Source: Hydrogenophaga sp. | Lineage (GTDB): Bacteria > Pseudomonadota > Gammaproteobacteria > Burkholderiales > Burkholderiaceae_C | Assembly: GCF_014773545.1 (NCBI RefSeq) | Contig: NZ_SDDV01000001.1 | Location: forward strand, 186,001-250,000 | Reading direction: 5' to 3' | Length of the DNA: 64,000 nt | Shown: piece after piece, positions 52,498-63,288 of the stretch | Layout of the letters: each line of letters begins with the position of its first letter | How positions within the stretch are numbered: the stretch's first letter is position 1 | Position numbers and translations under genes: made by a program | Notes under the pieces: generated by a model | Told to the model about the DNA's origin: nothing | The model's input: only the letters and a program-made list of their open reading frames with translations | Database searches by the model: none

Positions 52498-55182
52498 TCA
52501 AGCGGCCAGCACGGCCAGCAATTCGGTCTCTATTTCAATCTGGCGCTTGTTGACCTGCAGCGGCGCGCCGCTGATCAAAAAGGTGTCTTCGACCCGTTCG
52601 CCCAGCGTGCTCACTTTGGCCAGCTCGACGCTGACGCTGTGGCGCGCCAGCACGCGCGCCATGCCGTAGAGCAAGCCGGTGCGGTCGCTGGCCGAGACGC
52701 TGAGCAACCAGCGCTGGGCTTTTTCGTCTGGTTGCAAGTCCACCCGTGGTGCAATCGGAAAGCTCTTGACGCGGCGCGACAGCCGGCTCTTGCCGGGTTC
52801 TGGCAGTGGGCCGCGTTGGTCTATGGTTCGAGCCAACTGGCTCTCGACCATCGCAATCAGCTCCCGGTAGTGTTCGGCCAGGGTGGGCGCGATGACCTGA
52901 AAGGTATCGAGTGCCTGGCCGTCCAGCGTGGTGTGGATGCGCGCGTCCTGGATGCCAAATCCGGCGTTGTCAAAGTAGCCGCAGATGCGAGCGAACAGGT
53001 CGCTCTGGTCGCTGGCGTACACCAGCACCTGCAGGCCCTCGCCCTCGGGCCACAGGCGGGCGCGCACGATGCTGGGCTTGAGTCCGGCCGCTGCGTCGGC
53101 GCTGGGCACTGATGGGCTGGGCCGGGCTTGGTGCGCCAACTGGCGCGTCAAGACCCGGGTGTGCCAGGCAATTTCGTCCGCCTGGTGGCGCATGAAGTAG
53201 CTCAGGTCCAGCGTATCCCACAGGGCCTTGTGCGCCTGGTGCGGCAGGGCGTGCAGCGCCAGCAGCGTCAGCGCTTCGCGCTTGCGCGCCTCGATCTCGG
53301 TGTCCGGGTCGGGCGCGCGCCCACCCAGCGTGCGCAGCGTGCCGTGGTACAGGTTTTCCAGCAGCTTGCCTTTCCAGGCGTTCCAGACTTTCGGGCTGGT
53401 GCCGCGGATGTCGGCCACCGTCAGCAGGTAGAGCGCGGTGAGATTGCGCTCGTTGCCGACGTGCTTGGCAAAGGCTTGGATCACGTCCGGGTCGCTGAGG
53501 TCTTGCTTTTGTGCGACGCGGCTCATGCTCAGGTGCTGCGCCACCAGAAATTCGATCAGTTGCGCGTCGGCGCGGGCGATGCCGTGTTGGCGGCAAAAGT
53601 GGCGCACGTAGCGCGCCCCGAGCTCGGAGTGGTCGCCACCGCGCCCTTTGGCGATGTCGTGGAACAGGGCGGCGATGTAGAGAACCCAGGGTTTGTCCCA
53701 GCCGGCCGCCAGTTGCGAGCAGAACGGGTATTCGTGCGCGTGCTCGGCGATGAAGAAACGGCGCATATTGCGCAACACCATCAGGATGTGCTGATCGACC
53801 GTGTAGACGTGAAACAGGTCATGCTGCATCTGACCGACCGTGTGGCGAAACGCCCACAGGGTGCGTCCAAGCACCGAGGTCTGGTTCATCAGCCGCAGCA
53901 CGCGGGTGATGCCTTCGGGGTGTTGCAGAATGCGCAGCAAGCAAGCGCGGTTGACCGGGTCGGCGCGAAAGCGCGCGTTCATCAGCGTGCGCGCATGGTA
54001 GAGCGCGCGCAGCGTGCGCGCTGACAGCCCCTTGATGCCGGCGCTGGTCTGGTAGAGGTGAAAAGTCTCCAGGATCGCGTGCGCTTGCTGCTGGTACAGG
54101 TCGTCGCTGGCGACTTCGAGCAGGCCGTTGTTGTCCAGAAAGCGCGGATTCAGTGCGCGCATTTGCCGCGCCTGCTCGGGTTGTCCCGCCAGCCGCTCCT
54201 CGATGTTGAGCAGCAAAATCTGGTTCAACTGCGTCACCGCCTTGGCGGCCCAGTAGTAGCGCTTCATCAGCACTTCGCTGGCGCGCTTGAGTGGCTGTCG
54301 AGCTGGCGTCGCTGGGGGTGTGGCGCCGCTCGACGCTGTGTTGAGCAGGCCAAACGATTCGGCCAGCGCATGTTGCAAATCGAAGACCAGCCGGTCTTCA
54401 CGCCGCTGCGCCAGCAGGTGCAGTCGGGCGCGAATCAGACCCAGCAGCGCTTCGTTGGTCTTGATCTGGCGCGCTTCCAGCGGCGTGGCCAGTCCCCGGG
54501 TGACCAACTCGTCCCACGTTTGCCCGAGGCCGGCTGCCTTGGCCACCCACAAAATCACCTGCAGGTCGCGCAGACCGCCGGGCGACTCCTTGCAATTGGG
54601 CTCCAGCGCGTAAGGCGTGCTTTCAAATTTCTGGTGCCGCTGGCGCTGCTCCAAGGTCTTGGCAACGAAAAATGCGCGCGGGTCCATGGCCTGCTTGAGA
54701 TCGGCCACCAGTGCGTCGAAGGACTGCTGACTGCCGCAGATCAGCCGGCATTCGAGCAAGGCGGTCTGTACCGTGACGTCGCGTGTGGCCTCGGCTTGGC
54801 ACTCGCTGCGGCTGCGCACGCTCGATCCGATCTCCAGGCCGATGTCCCAGCAGCCGCCGATGAAGCGCTCGATGCGGGCTTTCAGTTCGGCGTCGCGTTC
54901 GGGTTGACTGTCCTCGGGCAGCAGCAGCAGCAAGTCGACGTCGGAGTGCGGAAACAGTTCGCCCCGACCATAGCCGCCGACCGCGATCAGGGCGCAGTCA
55001 GGCGCAAACCCGGCCTGTTGCCAGAGCGTGCGCAAGCTCTGGTCGCACAATTGCGAGAGTTTGTGCAGCACGCTGCGCAAGCCCCGGCTGCTGCTGCTGG
55101 GGCGGCTGAGCTGTTGCAGCAGCGCCGCTTTGCGCTCCTGGTGCGAACGCCGCAGCGGCGCCAGGTCAACCGGCGGGTCCAT
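52498..55182 (-). CDS. glnD: Bifunctional PII uridylyltransferase/uridylyl-removing enzyme GlnD
   Basis: An 894-residue nitrogen sensor that uridylylates PII under nitrogen limitation and removes UMP in nitrogen excess. The nucleotidyltransferase site [15 protein letters not shown] is at 69-83 (Asp81, Asp83). The HD domain has [23 protein letters not shown]. Two C-terminal ACT domains (about 690-780 and 800-890; [15 protein letters not shown]-type and [18 protein letters not shown]) sense glutamine. ATG 55182 shares a base with the map stop (TGATG), and the protein from there fits the family; an ATG at 55200, inside map, is the alternative. Confidence 0.96.
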   Translation of the reverse strand: MDPPVDLAPLRRSHQERKAALLQQLSRPSSSSRGLRSVLHKLSQLCDQSLRTLWQQAGFAPDCALIAVGGYGRGELFPHSDVDLLLLLPEDSQPERDAELKARIERFIGGCWDIGLEIGSSVRSRSECQAEATRDVTVQTALLECRLICGSQQSFDALVADLKQAMDPRAFFVAKTLEQRQRHQKFESTPYALEPNCKESPGGLRDLQVILWVAKAAGLGQTWDELVTRGLATPLEARQIKTNEALLGLIRARLHLLAQRREDRLVFDLQHALAESFGLLNTASSGATPPATPARQPLKRASEVLMKRYYWAAKAVTQLNQILLLNIEERLAGQPEQARQMRALNPRFLDNNGLLEVASDDLYQQQAHAILETFHLYQTSAGIKGLSARTLRALYHARTLMNARFRADPVNRACLLRILQHPEGITRVLRLMNQTSVLGRTLWAFRHTVGQMQHDLFHVYTVDQHILMVLRNMRRFFIAEHAHEYPFCSQLAAGWDKPWVLYIAALFHDIAKGRGGDHSELGARYVRHFCRQHGIARADAQLIEFLVAQHLSMSRVAQKQDLSDPDVIQAFAKHVGNERNLTALYLLTVADIRGTSPKVWNAWKGKLLENLYHGTLRTLGGRAPDPDTEIEARKREALTLLALHALPHQAHKALWDTLDLSYFMRHQADEIAWHTRVLTRQLAHQARPSPSVPSADAAAGLKPSIVRARLWPEGEGLQVLVYASDQSDLFARICGYFDNAGFGIQDARIHTTLDGQALDTFQVIAPTLAEHYRELIAMVESQLARTIDQRGPLPEPGKSRLSRRVKSFPIAPRVDLQPDEKAQRWLLSVSASDRTGLLYGMARVLARHSVSVELAKVSTLGERVEDTFLISGAPLQVNKRQIEIETELLAVLAA

Positions 55183-56099
55183 CAGGCCAGCGTCGGGCAT
55201 CGCCAGGCCGGCTCAGGGGGCGAGGCAGGCCGCGCCCCGCTAGGGGCCGCAGCCGAATCGCCAAGCGGCAACCCAGCCGTGGCGGCTGCTGCGGGCACGA
55301 AGGCCGGCGCGGCCGGGCTGCCGGCCGAGAGCGTCAGCACCTCATAGCCCGACTCGGTCACCAGCACCGTGTGCTCCCACTGCGCCGACAGCGACCGGTC
55401 TTTGGTGACGATGGTCCAGCCGTCGCTCAGTTCCTTGATGTCGCGCCGCCCGGCGTTGATCATGGGCTCGATGGTGAAGGTCATGCCGGGTTTGAGTTCG
55501 TCCAGCGTGCCGGGGCGGCCGTAATGCAAGACCTGCGGCTCTTCGTGGAACTTCTGGCCGATGCCGTGGCCACAGAATTCCCGCACCACCGAATAGCCCT
55601 GCGCTTCGGCGAAGGACTGGATTGCGTGACCGATGTCGCCCAGGTGCAGGCCGGGACGCACCAGCAAAATGCCTTTCCACATCGCTTCATAGGTGATTTG
55701 GCACAGGCGGCGGGCAGCAATCGAGCAGGCGCTCTCGCCGCCGACCAAAAACATGCGGCTGGTGTCACCGTGCCAGCCGTCCTTGATGACGGTGATGTCG
55801 ATGTTGACGATATCGCCTTTTTTCAGCGCCTTGTCGTTCGGAATGCCGTGGCAGACCTGCTGGTTGATCGAGGTGCAGATGCTCTTGGGGTAGGGGTTGT
55901 TGCCGGACGGCGCGTAATTCAGCGGCGCCGGAATGGCGTCTTGAACCTGGACGATGTAGTCGTGCGCGAGGCGGTCGAGCGCGTTGGTGCTGACGCCCGG
56001 CTGCACGTGTGGCATCAGGTAGTCCAGCACTTGTGCAGCCAGGCGACCGGCCTGGCGCATGCCGCTGATGCCGGCTTGGTCTTTGTAGGTGATGCTCAT
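55182..56099 (-). CDS. map: Methionine aminopeptidase type I with a C-terminal extension
   Basis: A 305-residue enzyme that removes the initiator methionine from nascent proteins. The five metal ligands are visible: two Asp in [20 protein letters not shown] (cited in parts: [17 protein letters not shown]), His in [16 protein letters not shown], Glu in TFTIEPMIN and Glu in [10 protein letters not shown]. The fold ends near residue 260, and the last ~45 residues are an Ala/Pro-rich, probably disordered tail ([16 protein letters not shown]...) beyond the usual ~265-residue length. It lies 41 bp after mfd and overlaps glnD by one base. Confidence 0.95.
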   Translation of the reverse strand: MSITYKDQAGISGMRQAGRLAAQVLDYLMPHVQPGVSTNALDRLAHDYIVQVQDAIPAPLNYAPSGNNPYPKSICTSINQQVCHGIPNDKALKKGDIVNIDITVIKDGWHGDTSRMFLVGGESACSIAARRLCQITYEAMWKGILLVRPGLHLGDIGHAIQSFAEAQGYSVVREFCGHGIGQKFHEEPQVLHYGRPGTLDELKPGMTFTIEPMINAGRRDIKELSDGWTIVTKDRSLSAQWEHTVLVTESGYEVLTLSAGSPAAPAFVPAAAATAGLPLGDSAAAPSGARPASPPEPAWRCPTLA

Positions 56100-56140
56100 G
56101 GCCGCTGATTATCCGGGATTGCCGAAATTTCGGCCTGGCA

Positions 56141-59100
56141 TCAGGCTTGTGGCGGCCCGAGCGCGCGCAGCACCTCGCGCACCCCCTGGGCGCGTTCGCG
56201 CGCTTGCGCCAGGGCGCGTTCGATGCGCAGCTTTTCGTTGCCGACCAGTTTGATGTGGCGGTTTTTTTGCAGCAGCTCGACCACGCGCAGTGGCGCCAGC
56301 GGCGCGTCGGGTTTGAAGGTGATGTGCGTCACCTGCGGCGTGGCGTCTATCTTGAGCACGCCGTAGGGTGTGCTCAAGACGCGCAGCCGGTGCACGTCGA
56401 TCAGCGTTTGCGCCTGCACCGGCAGCTTGCCAAAGCGGTCGACGATCTCTTCCAGCAGCGCGTCGATTTGCTGGGCGTTCTTGGCGCTGGCGAGTTTTTT
56501 GTAGAACGACAGCCGCAGGTGCACGTCGCCGCAGTAGTCACTTGGCAGCAATGCGGGGGCGTGCAGGTTGATGTCGGCGCTGGCGCTCAGGGGCGCGAGC
56601 AGGTCGGGCTCGCGCCCGGCCTTGAGCGCACGCACCGCCTCGCCCAGCATGTCGTTGTAGAGCTGGAAGCCGACTTCGAGCATGTTGCCGCTTTGGTTCT
56701 CGCCCAGCACCTCACCCGCGCCGCGAATCTCCAGATCGTGCATGGCCAGATAAAAACCGCTGCCGAGTTCTTCCATTTGCTGGATCGCATCGAGCCGCTG
56801 CGCCGCCTGTTTGCTCAGGCCCTGGGTGTCGGGCACCATCAGGTAGGCGTAGGCTTGGTGGTGGCTGCGACCGACGCGCCCGCGCAACTGGTGCAGTTGT
56901 GCCAGGCCAAACTTGTCGGCCCGGCTGATGACGATGGTGTTGGCGCTGGGCACGTCGATGCCGGTCTCGATGATGGTCGAGCACAGCAGCAGGTTGTGGC
57001 GCTGCGCCACAAAGTCGCGCATCACGCGCTCGAGTTCGCGCTCGGGCAGTTGGCCGTGCGCGATGGCAATGCGGGCCTCGGGCAACAGTTGTTCGAGTTG
57101 CTGGCGCCGGTTCTCGATCGTCTCTACCTCGTTGTGCAGAAAATAGACTTGTCCGCCACGTTTCAATTCGCGCAACACCGCTTCTCGAATCACGCCGCTG
57201 CCCTCGTTGCGCACAAAGGTCTTGATCGCCAGCCGACGCTGCGGCGCGGTGGCGATGACGCTGAGGTCGCGCAGACCTTCGAGCGCCATGCCCAGTGTGC
57301 GCGGAATCGGCGTTGCGGTCAGTGTGAGCACGTCAACCTCGGCGCGCAGCGCCTTCATCGCCTCTTTGTGGCGCACGCCAAAGCGGTGCTCCTCGTCGAT
57401 GATGAGCAGGCCCAGGTCTTTGAACTTGGTTTTCTCGCTCAGCAGTTTGTGCGTGCCGACGACGATGTCGATCGAACCATCGGCCAGGCCCAAGAGCGCG
57501 GCCCTGATCTCTTTGGGCGAGCGAAAGCGGCTCATCTCGGCCACTTTGATCGGCCACTTGGCCAGCCGGTCGTTCAGGGTCTGGAAATGCTGTTCGGCCA
57601 GCAGCGTGGTGGGGGCCAAGAATGCCACCTGCCGTCCACCGGTGACGGCGACGAAAGCGGCGCGCAGTGCCACTTCGGTCTTGCCAAAACCCACGTCGCC
57701 GCAGATCAGCCGGTCCATGGGGCGCGGGCTGACCATGTCCTGTAGCACGGCTTGGATGGCGGCGTGCTGGTCGGCGGTTTCCTCGAAGCCGAAGTCGTTC
57801 GCAAACAGCTCGTAGTCCGGCGCGGAAAAGCGAAACGCGTGGCCGCTGCGCGCGGCGCGCCGGGCGTAGATGTTGAGCAACTCGGCGGCGGCGTCGCGCA
57901 CCTGTTCGGCCGCCTTGCGCTTGGCTTTTTCCCACTGGCCGCTGCCCAGTCGGTGCAGCGGCGCTTCGTCGGCGCTGACGCCGCTGTAGCGGCCAATCAG
58001 TTGCAACTGGCTCACCGGCACGTACAACACCGCCAAGTCGGCGTACTCCAGGTGCAAAAACTCCATCAGCGCGGGTGAGCCGTCGGCGTTTTTGTCGCCC
58101 ATCTCCAGGTTGACCAGGCCGCGGTAGCGTCCAATGCCGTGCGCGCTGTGTACCACCGGGTCGCCCAGCTTGAGTTCGCTCAGGTCTTTGATCAGCGCTT
58201 CGAGGTCGCTGGCCTGCTCTTGCTTTTTACGCCGCCGCACGCTGGTTGCGCTGGCAAACAGCTCGGTCTCGGTGACGAAGTCAATGCCTTGTTCGAGCCA
58301 GGAAAATCCGGCGCCAAGCGCGGCGCAGGCAATGCCAGTGGACTGCGTGCTGGTCTGGAATTGGGCCAGGGAGGCAAAGCTGGGTGGGTTCAGGCCGCTG
58401 GCGCGCAAAAAGTCCAGCAGGCTCTCGCGCCGGCCCTCGCTCTCGGCCAGCAGCAGCACGCGCCGCGCGCCCTGGCGCATGTGCTCTTGCAGGCGCGCCA
58501 GCGGTTCGGCGCCGGCGCGCTGCACCGCCAGGTCGGGCAGGGAGCCAAATTCAGCCCAGTCGGTTCGGCCTCCATCCGTTCGCCCTGAGCTTGTCGAAGG
58601 GCTGGCGAGGGCTGCGACAGGCTCAGGGAGAGCCGTCTTGAGGGCGAGTTGCGCGTGCGCGTTGGCGCAGGTGTAGAACTGCTCGGCGCTGAGAAACAGG
58701 CTTTGCGGCGGCAGCACCGGTCGTTGCGGGTCGCTGCGCAGCAGGCGGTAGCGCTCCTGGGTGTCCTGCCAAAAGCGTTGGAAGGCGGATTCTATATCGC
58801 CGTGTAGCACCACGGTGGCGGCGCTGCCCAGGTAGTCGAACACGGTGGCGGTGGCGTCGAAAAACAGCGGCAGGTAATACTCGATACCGGCCGTTGCCAC
58901 GCCTTGGCCTATGTCTTTGTACATGCGGCTCTTGGTCGGGTCGCCGTCGAGCAGTTCGCGCCAGCGGCTGCGAAATTTGGCGCGTGCGGCTTCGTCCAGC
59001 GGAAATTCGCGCCCCGGCAGCAGCCGCAGCTCGGGCACCGCTTGCAGGCTGCGCTGGCTGTCGGGGTCAAAGCTGCGGATGCTGTCGATTTCGTCATCGA

Positions 59101-59662
59101 ACAAATCGACCCGGTACGGCAGCGGGCTGCCCATCGGAAACAGGTCGATCAGGCCGCCGCGCACTGCGTATTCGCCCGGGCTGACGACCTGCGTGACGTG
59201 CTGGTAGCCCGCCAAGCTGAGCTGCGCCTTCAGTTTGGCTTCGTTGAGTTTTTGCTTGACTCGGAAGGCAAAGGTGTAGCCGGCCAGAAACGCCGGCGGA
59301 GCCAGCCGGTACAGCGCGGTGGTGGCCGCCAGCAGCACCACGTCGGCGCCGCCGTCGTTCTCGTGTTGCTGGATACGCCAGAGCGCGGCCAGTCGCTCGG
59401 AAATCAGGTCTTGGTGCGGCGAAAAACTGTCGTAGGGCAGGGTCTCCCAGTCGGGAAACAGCGCGCAGCGCAGTTCGGGGGCAAAAAAGGCCAGCTCGTC
59501 GAGCAGGCGTTGGGCGTCGCTGGCGTCGGCGCAGACGATGGCGGTGCGCCGTCCTGCGGCGCATTCGCGCGCAGCCAGTTGCGCCAGCAGCAAGGCGTCG
59601 GCCGAGCCACAGGGGCGCGTCAGGCTAAAGCGTTTGCCGGGAGCGAGTTTGGGGAGTTGCAT
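56141..59662 (-). CDS. mfd: Transcription-repair coupling factor Mfd
   Basis: A 1173-residue DNA translocase that removes stalled RNA polymerase and recruits UvrA. The N-terminal UvrB-like modules begin LTRPCGSADALLLAQLAA, followed by the RNAP-interacting domain (LKLGDPVVHSAHGIGRYRGL). The helicase core has Walker A GDVGFGKTEVALRAA, DEEH in LLIIDEEHRFGV, LTATPIPRTLGMAL and the second RecA domain with QLRGRVGRSHHQAYAYL; a TRCF domain ends the protein. ATG 59662 (MQLPKLAPGKRF) is chosen over the open frame to 59863. A REP-like palindrome codes for about residues 346-360 (SPSTSSGRT), an in-frame insertion in a linker. Divergent from ispD. Confidence 0.96.
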   Translation of the reverse strand: MQLPKLAPGKRFSLTRPCGSADALLLAQLAARECAAGRRTAIVCADASDAQRLLDELAFFAPELRCALFPDWETLPYDSFSPHQDLISERLAALWRIQQHENDGGADVVLLAATTALYRLAPPAFLAGYTFAFRVKQKLNEAKLKAQLSLAGYQHVTQVVSPGEYAVRGGLIDLFPMGSPLPYRVDLFDDEIDSIRSFDPDSQRSLQAVPELRLLPGREFPLDEAARAKFRSRWRELLDGDPTKSRMYKDIGQGVATAGIEYYLPLFFDATATVFDYLGSAATVVLHGDIESAFQRFWQDTQERYRLLRSDPQRPVLPPQSLFLSAEQFYTCANAHAQLALKTALPEPVAALASPSTSSGRTDGGRTDWAEFGSLPDLAVQRAGAEPLARLQEHMRQGARRVLLLAESEGRRESLLDFLRASGLNPPSFASLAQFQTSTQSTGIACAALGAGFSWLEQGIDFVTETELFASATSVRRRKKQEQASDLEALIKDLSELKLGDPVVHSAHGIGRYRGLVNLEMGDKNADGSPALMEFLHLEYADLAVLYVPVSQLQLIGRYSGVSADEAPLHRLGSGQWEKAKRKAAEQVRDAAAELLNIYARRAARSGHAFRFSAPDYELFANDFGFEETADQHAAIQAVLQDMVSPRPMDRLICGDVGFGKTEVALRAAFVAVTGGRQVAFLAPTTLLAEQHFQTLNDRLAKWPIKVAEMSRFRSPKEIRAALLGLADGSIDIVVGTHKLLSEKTKFKDLGLLIIDEEHRFGVRHKEAMKALRAEVDVLTLTATPIPRTLGMALEGLRDLSVIATAPQRRLAIKTFVRNEGSGVIREAVLRELKRGGQVYFLHNEVETIENRRQQLEQLLPEARIAIAHGQLPERELERVMRDFVAQRHNLLLCSTIIETGIDVPSANTIVISRADKFGLAQLHQLRGRVGRSHHQAYAYLMVPDTQGLSKQAAQRLDAIQQMEELGSGFYLAMHDLEIRGAGEVLGENQSGNMLEVGFQLYNDMLGEAVRALKAGREPDLLAPLSASADINLHAPALLPSDYCGDVHLRLSFYKKLASAKNAQQIDALLEEIVDRFGKLPVQAQTLIDVHRLRVLSTPYGVLKIDATPQVTHITFKPDAPLAPLRVVELLQKNRHIKLVGNEKLRIERALAQARERAQGVREVLRALGPPQA
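58583..58627. repeat. REP-like palindrome inside mfd
   Basis: CCCTGAGCTTGTCG (58583-58596) and CGACAGGCTCAGGG (58614-58627) are inverse copies with one mismatch, separated by 17 bp. The core is shared with the elements at 6136 and 46460. It lies in frame in mfd and adds a short Ser/Thr/Gly/Arg-rich stretch. Confidence 0.85.
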
Positions 59663-59759
59663 GCAAAGCTTGGTGGGGCGACTGACGCAGCGCCAGCCGG
59701 GCACACGCCCCGGCTGGCGCCGAGGGTGCGAGCGCTCGATTCTAAAATGCGGCGCAACC

Positions 59760-60482
59760 ATGACCGATTCGTCCGCTGCCATCGCCCTGCCTGCCACGCC
59801 CCGCTGCCACGTGTTGCTGCCCTGCGCGGGCAGCGGCTTGCGCGCGGGAACGGCGCTGGCCAAACAGTATCAGCCGCTGGCTGGTGTGCCGCTGGTGCTG
59901 CACACGCTGGCGGCTTTTTTGGCTGTGCCACGCATAGACAAACACCTGCTGGTGCTGGCGCCGGGGGACGTTTTTTTCAGCGTCGCGCCGCCCGGTGCGC
60001 TGCTGGCGCACTGCGGCGGTGCCAGTCGGGCCGAGAGCGTTTGCAAGGGCTTGCGCACTTTGCTGGAATGGGGCGTGCCAGCGAGTGACTGGGTGTTGGT
60101 GCACGACGCTGCACGCTGCCTGGTGCGGCCGGATCAAATCAACGCCTTGCTCGACGCCTGCTGGAGCGACCCGGTCGGCGGTTTGCTGGCGCTGCCCTTG
60201 CCCGACACCCTCAAGCTCGAGCGTGACGGCCGCGTCGCCAGCACGCTCGAGCGTGCCGACAAGTGGCTGGCGCAGACGCCGCAGATGTTTCGCCTGGGCG
60301 TGCTGCACGCTGCCTTGGCGGCGCAGACGGACAGCGGCTTTGCCGGCATCACCGACGAGGCCAGCGCGATCGAGCGGCTCGGCCTGCGCCCGCGCCTGGT
60401 CGTGGGCAGCGCGCAAAACTTCAAAGTCACCTACCCGGATGACTTTGCCCTGGCCGAGGCCATTCTGAGGAGCCGTTCATGA
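59760..60482 (+). CDS. ispD: 2-C-methyl-D-erythritol 4-phosphate cytidylyltransferase
   Basis: A 240-residue enzyme of the MEP isoprenoid pathway that joins CTP and methylerythritol phosphate. The CTP-binding motif [47 protein letters not shown] and [12 protein letters not shown] are typical. ATG 59760 follows a TAAAAT box (59743-59748) by 11 bp, suggesting a very short leader. It overlaps ispF by 4 bp (ATGA). Divergent from mfd. Confidence 0.96.
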   Translation: MTDSSAAIALPATPRCHVLLPCAGSGLRAGTALAKQYQPLAGVPLVLHTLAAFLAVPRIDKHLLVLAPGDVFFSVAPPGALLAHCGGASRAESVCKGLRTLLEWGVPASDWVLVHDAARCLVRPDQINALLDACWSDPVGGLLALPLPDTLKLERDGRVASTLERADKWLAQTPQMFRLGVLHAALAAQTDSGFAGITDEASAIERLGLRPRLVVGSAQNFKVTYPDDFALAEAILRSRS

Positions 60483-61018
60483 GTGCCAGTGCATTGAGCT
60501 TGCCGCGCCTTCGCATCGGACAGGGCTGGGACGTGCATGCCCTGGTGCCGGGGCGTGCGCTGATCATCGGCGGCGTGCGCATACCGCACCGGCTTGGCTT
60601 GCTCGGTCATTCCGACGCCGATGTGTTGCTGCACGCCGTCACCGACGCCTTGCTCGGGGCGGCTGCGCTCGGCGATATCGGCCGCCATTTTCCTGATACC
60701 GATGTCCGTTTTCGCGCCGCCGATTCCAGCCTCTTGCTGGTCGAGGCGGCGCGGCGCGTGCGCGCCGCGGGCTGGGAGATCGGCAACGTAGACAGCACCG
60801 TAATCGCCCAGGCGCCCCGGCTGGCGGGCCACATCGGCGCCATGTGCGAGAACCTCGCGCGCAGCCTGGGCTTGCGGCTCGATCAGGTCAACGTCAAAGC
60901 CAAAACCGCCGAGCGGCTCGGGCCGCTCGGGCAGGGCCTGGCCATCGAGGCGCAGGCGGTGGTGTTGTTGCTTGGAGCTCCAGCCGCCGCCGCTCTCAGC
61001 TCGACTTGCGCAGTTTGA
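60479..61018 (+). CDS. ispF: 2-C-methyl-D-erythritol 2,4-cyclodiphosphate synthase
   Basis: A 179-residue trimeric enzyme of the MEP pathway, forming the cyclic diphosphate from the CDP intermediate. Metal ligands lie in GQGWDVHAL (Asp, His) and the [20 protein letters not shown] block; HFPDTD and [24 protein letters not shown] are also diagnostic. It is slightly longer than the ~160-residue norm because of short ends. Its 3' end overlaps that of the convergent envZ gene by 23 bp. Confidence 0.97.
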   Translation: MSASALSLPRLRIGQGWDVHALVPGRALIIGGVRIPHRLGLLGHSDADVLLHAVTDALLGAAALGDIGRHFPDTDVRFRAADSSLLLVEAARRVRAAGWEIGNVDSTVIAQAPRLAGHIGAMCENLARSLGLRLDQVNVKAKTAERLGPLGQGLAIEAQAVVLLLGAPAAAALSSTCAV

Positions 61019-62396
61019 TGTGGGCTGCCAGCCCGCCGGTGCTGCTGTTGGCCAGCGCAAAACGCCCGCCCATGCGGGCAACGGCGCGCTCGACGATGGC
61101 CAGCCCCAGGCCGGTGCCAGAGGCTTCGGTGCGCGCGGCGTTGCCGCGAAAAAAGGGCTGCGTCAACCGCTCCAGCAGGTCGGGACTGACGCCCTGGCCG
61201 TGGTCGCGCAGCTTGATCAGCACCCAGTTGTCCTTGGTCTGGGCGGCAATTTCGACCTGGGCGATGCCGCTTATCGGATTCTTGCCGTAGCGCTGGGCGT
61301 TTTCCAGCAGATTGGCGAAAACGCGCTGCAGTTCCACCGCGTCGCCAGCCACCCGGGTGGACGCCGGAATGCTGGTGCTGACTTGAAGGGTCGGGTCGTT
61401 GCCGAGTGGGGCCAGCGCCGCGTCTATCACTTGGTTCAGGTTGACGCACTGTGGCTCGAAGTGGTCGGGCCGCGCGTAGTCGAGAAACTTGTCGATGATG
61501 GCGTTGACCTGCGCGATGTCGGCCACCATGTGCTCGCGCGCCTGCGGGTCGGCCACGCTCATTTCGGTCTCTAGCCGCAGACGTGAGAGCGGCGTGCGCA
61601 AATCGTGCGAAATGCCCGCCAGCATGAGCGCGCGGTCTTGCTCGATCTTGCTCAGGCTTTGCGCCATGCGGTTGAAGCCGACGTTGACTTCCCGGATTTC
61701 GCTCGTCGCCACGGACTCGTTGAGTTGGCTGGACTGAAAATCACCCTCGCGCACGCGCGCGGTGGCGAGCGAGAGTTTTTTCAATGGCCGGTTGATCAGG
61801 CCGGCAATCAGCGCTGCACCGGCGAGCGAAAACAACACCGCAGTGCCCAGCCAGATCAGCCAGGTGGCGCCGCCCACCGGCCCGATGCGCGAAGGGTCGG
61901 TCTGCAGCCAGTAGGAGTCACCGTCGATGCTAAAGCCGACCCACAGGCCGGGGATGTCGTTGACTGTGCGTGCCACCACCGTGTCGGGCCCGAGCCGGGC
62001 ATGGAGCTTCTCGCTGATGCTGCGGCTGAAGGCGTCGGCGTCGTAGAGCTGGTAGCTGTCATCGGGCTCGCGCGGTGCGATTCGCACCCGTTCTTCATCG
62101 GCCAGGGTTTTCAGCAACGACACGCGGGCAATCGAATCCGAATGCACCAAGGCGGCGCGGCTGAGGTTGACCAAGGTGGCGAGTTGCTGCGCGCTGAGCA
62201 GCGCACGCGGCTCGAATTCAAGGGCGCGAAAGGTTTGTAGCCAGGCCACGGTGCTGGCCAGCAGCAGCATCGACAGCAGCAAAAACGTGCGCCAAAACAG
62301 GCTGACGCCGCGCCCCGGGCGCAGCGCCAGCGGCGCCGGCGCCGTCTCCAGCACAGCGGGATGGGTATCAAGCAGGACGCGCGAGTCTTTGTTCAT
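60996..62396 (-). CDS. envZ: Sensor histidine kinase EnvZ-like
   Basis: A 466-residue membrane-bound sensor kinase. TM1 ([19 protein letters not shown]) and TM2 ([22 protein letters not shown]) enclose a periplasmic domain of about 115 residues. A HAMP region follows TM2, then the phosphoacceptor motif [20 protein letters not shown]-box [10 protein letters not shown] and G-box [21 protein letters not shown] 62396 shares one base with the ompR stop (TGATG), so production is coupled to the regulator. The two proteins form a two-component pair, of which osmotic or envelope stress is the usual input in enterobacteria; the signal here is unknown. Confidence 0.93.
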   Translation of the reverse strand: MNKDSRVLLDTHPAVLETAPAPLALRPGRGVSLFWRTFLLLSMLLLASTVAWLQTFRALEFEPRALLSAQQLATLVNLSRAALVHSDSIARVSLLKTLADEERVRIAPREPDDSYQLYDADAFSRSISEKLHARLGPDTVVARTVNDIPGLWVGFSIDGDSYWLQTDPSRIGPVGGATWLIWLGTAVLFSLAGAALIAGLINRPLKKLSLATARVREGDFQSSQLNESVATSEIREVNVGFNRMAQSLSKIEQDRALMLAGISHDLRTPLSRLRLETEMSVADPQAREHMVADIAQVNAIIDKFLDYARPDHFEPQCVNLNQVIDAALAPLGNDPTLQVSTSIPASTRVAGDAVELQRVFANLLENAQRYGKNPISGIAQVEIAAQTKDNWVLIKLRDHGQGVSPDLLERLTQPFFRGNAARTEASGTGLGLAIVERAVARMGGRFALANSSTGGLAAHIKLRKSS

Positions 62397-63127
62397 CAAT
62401 TCTTGCCGTCGGGGACAAACACGTAGCCCACGCCCCAGACGGTTTGCAGGTAACGCGGCGAGGCGGCGTCTTCCTCGATCAGCTTGCGCAGCCGTGAGAC
62501 TTGCACGTCCAGGCTGCGGTCGAAGGGTTCGAACTCGCGCCCGCGCGCCAATTGCGCCAGCTTCTCGCGCGACAGCGGCTGGCGTGGGTGCCGCACCAGC
62601 GCCTTGAGCATGGCAAATTCACCGGTGGTCAAAGACAGGTCGACGCCGTCTTTGCGCAGCGTGCGCAGACCCAGGTCGAATTCGAACGGGCCGAATTTCA
62701 CCAGCTCCTGATCCTGTGAGGGTGCACCGGGCACCTCGATCGGTGGACGACGGCGCAGCACGGCATGAATGCGGGCCAGCAATTCGCGTGGGTTGAAGGG
62801 CTTGCCCAGGTAGTCGTCGGCACCGACTTCCAGGCCAACGATGCGGTCCACGTCCTCACTTTTGGCGGTCAGCATGATGATGGGTGTGCGGTCGCCGTTG
62901 GCGCGCAGGCGGCGGCAGATCGACAGACCGTCCTCGCCAGGCATCATCAGATCGAGCACGATCAGATCGACCGCATCGCGCTGCAGCACCCGGTTGAGCG
63001 CCTTGCCGTCTTCGGCCAGGATGATTTCGAAGCCTTCTTGCACCAAGTAGCGGCGCAGCAGGTCGCGGATTCGGACGTCGTCGTCCAGCACCAAAATTTT
63101 GTTCGGGCGGGCATCGGTTTGTGGCAT
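62396..63127 (-). CDS. ompR: Two-component response regulator OmpR
   Basis: A 243-residue OmpR/PhoB-family regulator. The receiver domain has the acidic pair in ILVLDDDVRIRDLL, the phosphoacceptor Asp in LIVLDLMMPGEDG, Thr in IIMLTAKSED and Lys in GADDYLGKPFNPREL. The C-terminal winged helix contains LTTGEFAMLKALVRHPRQPLSREKL and the DVQVSRLRKLIEED recognition helix. ATG 63127 has a CCGGAG box upstream; the longer frame adds 16 unrelated residues. On the minus strand, TTGAAG/18 bp/TTACAT upstream may be its promoter. Operon with envZ. Confidence 0.95.
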   Translation of the reverse strand: MPQTDARPNKILVLDDDVRIRDLLRRYLVQEGFEIILAEDGKALNRVLQRDAVDLIVLDLMMPGEDGLSICRRLRANGDRTPIIMLTAKSEDVDRIVGLEVGADDYLGKPFNPRELLARIHAVLRRRPPIEVPGAPSQDQELVKFGPFEFDLGLRTLRKDGVDLSLTTGEFAMLKALVRHPRQPLSREKLAQLARGREFEPFDRSLDVQVSRLRKLIEEDAASPRYLQTVWGVGYVFVPDGKN

Positions 63128-63288
63128 GGGAACAACTCCGGGTAGATGTAACAGTGGCCATTGTGGCGCCTTCAACTGCTTGACAGGGCAGCATTTTCGT
63201 CATCTTGACAGGCTGTTACGGATGTTTCCTGCGCCGTCCTCGTGGATCCTCGGGCTGCGCACACAATTAGCCCGATGCAAGGGAGAGC

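Noticed and set aside
56147-57745. A 532-codon open frame on the plus strand
   Set aside because: It lies wholly antisense to mfd, whose helicase motifs are intact; the composition is that of a shadow frame.
58583-58627. A frameshift or pseudogene in mfd caused by the palindrome
   Set aside because: The reading frame stays open through the element and all later helicase motifs are intact.
63180-63212. Two TTGACAGG direct repeats 25 bp apart upstream of the small exported gene
   Set aside because: Either could be a -35 box or an OmpR-type site, but no suitable -10 follows and two short repeats are weak evidence.
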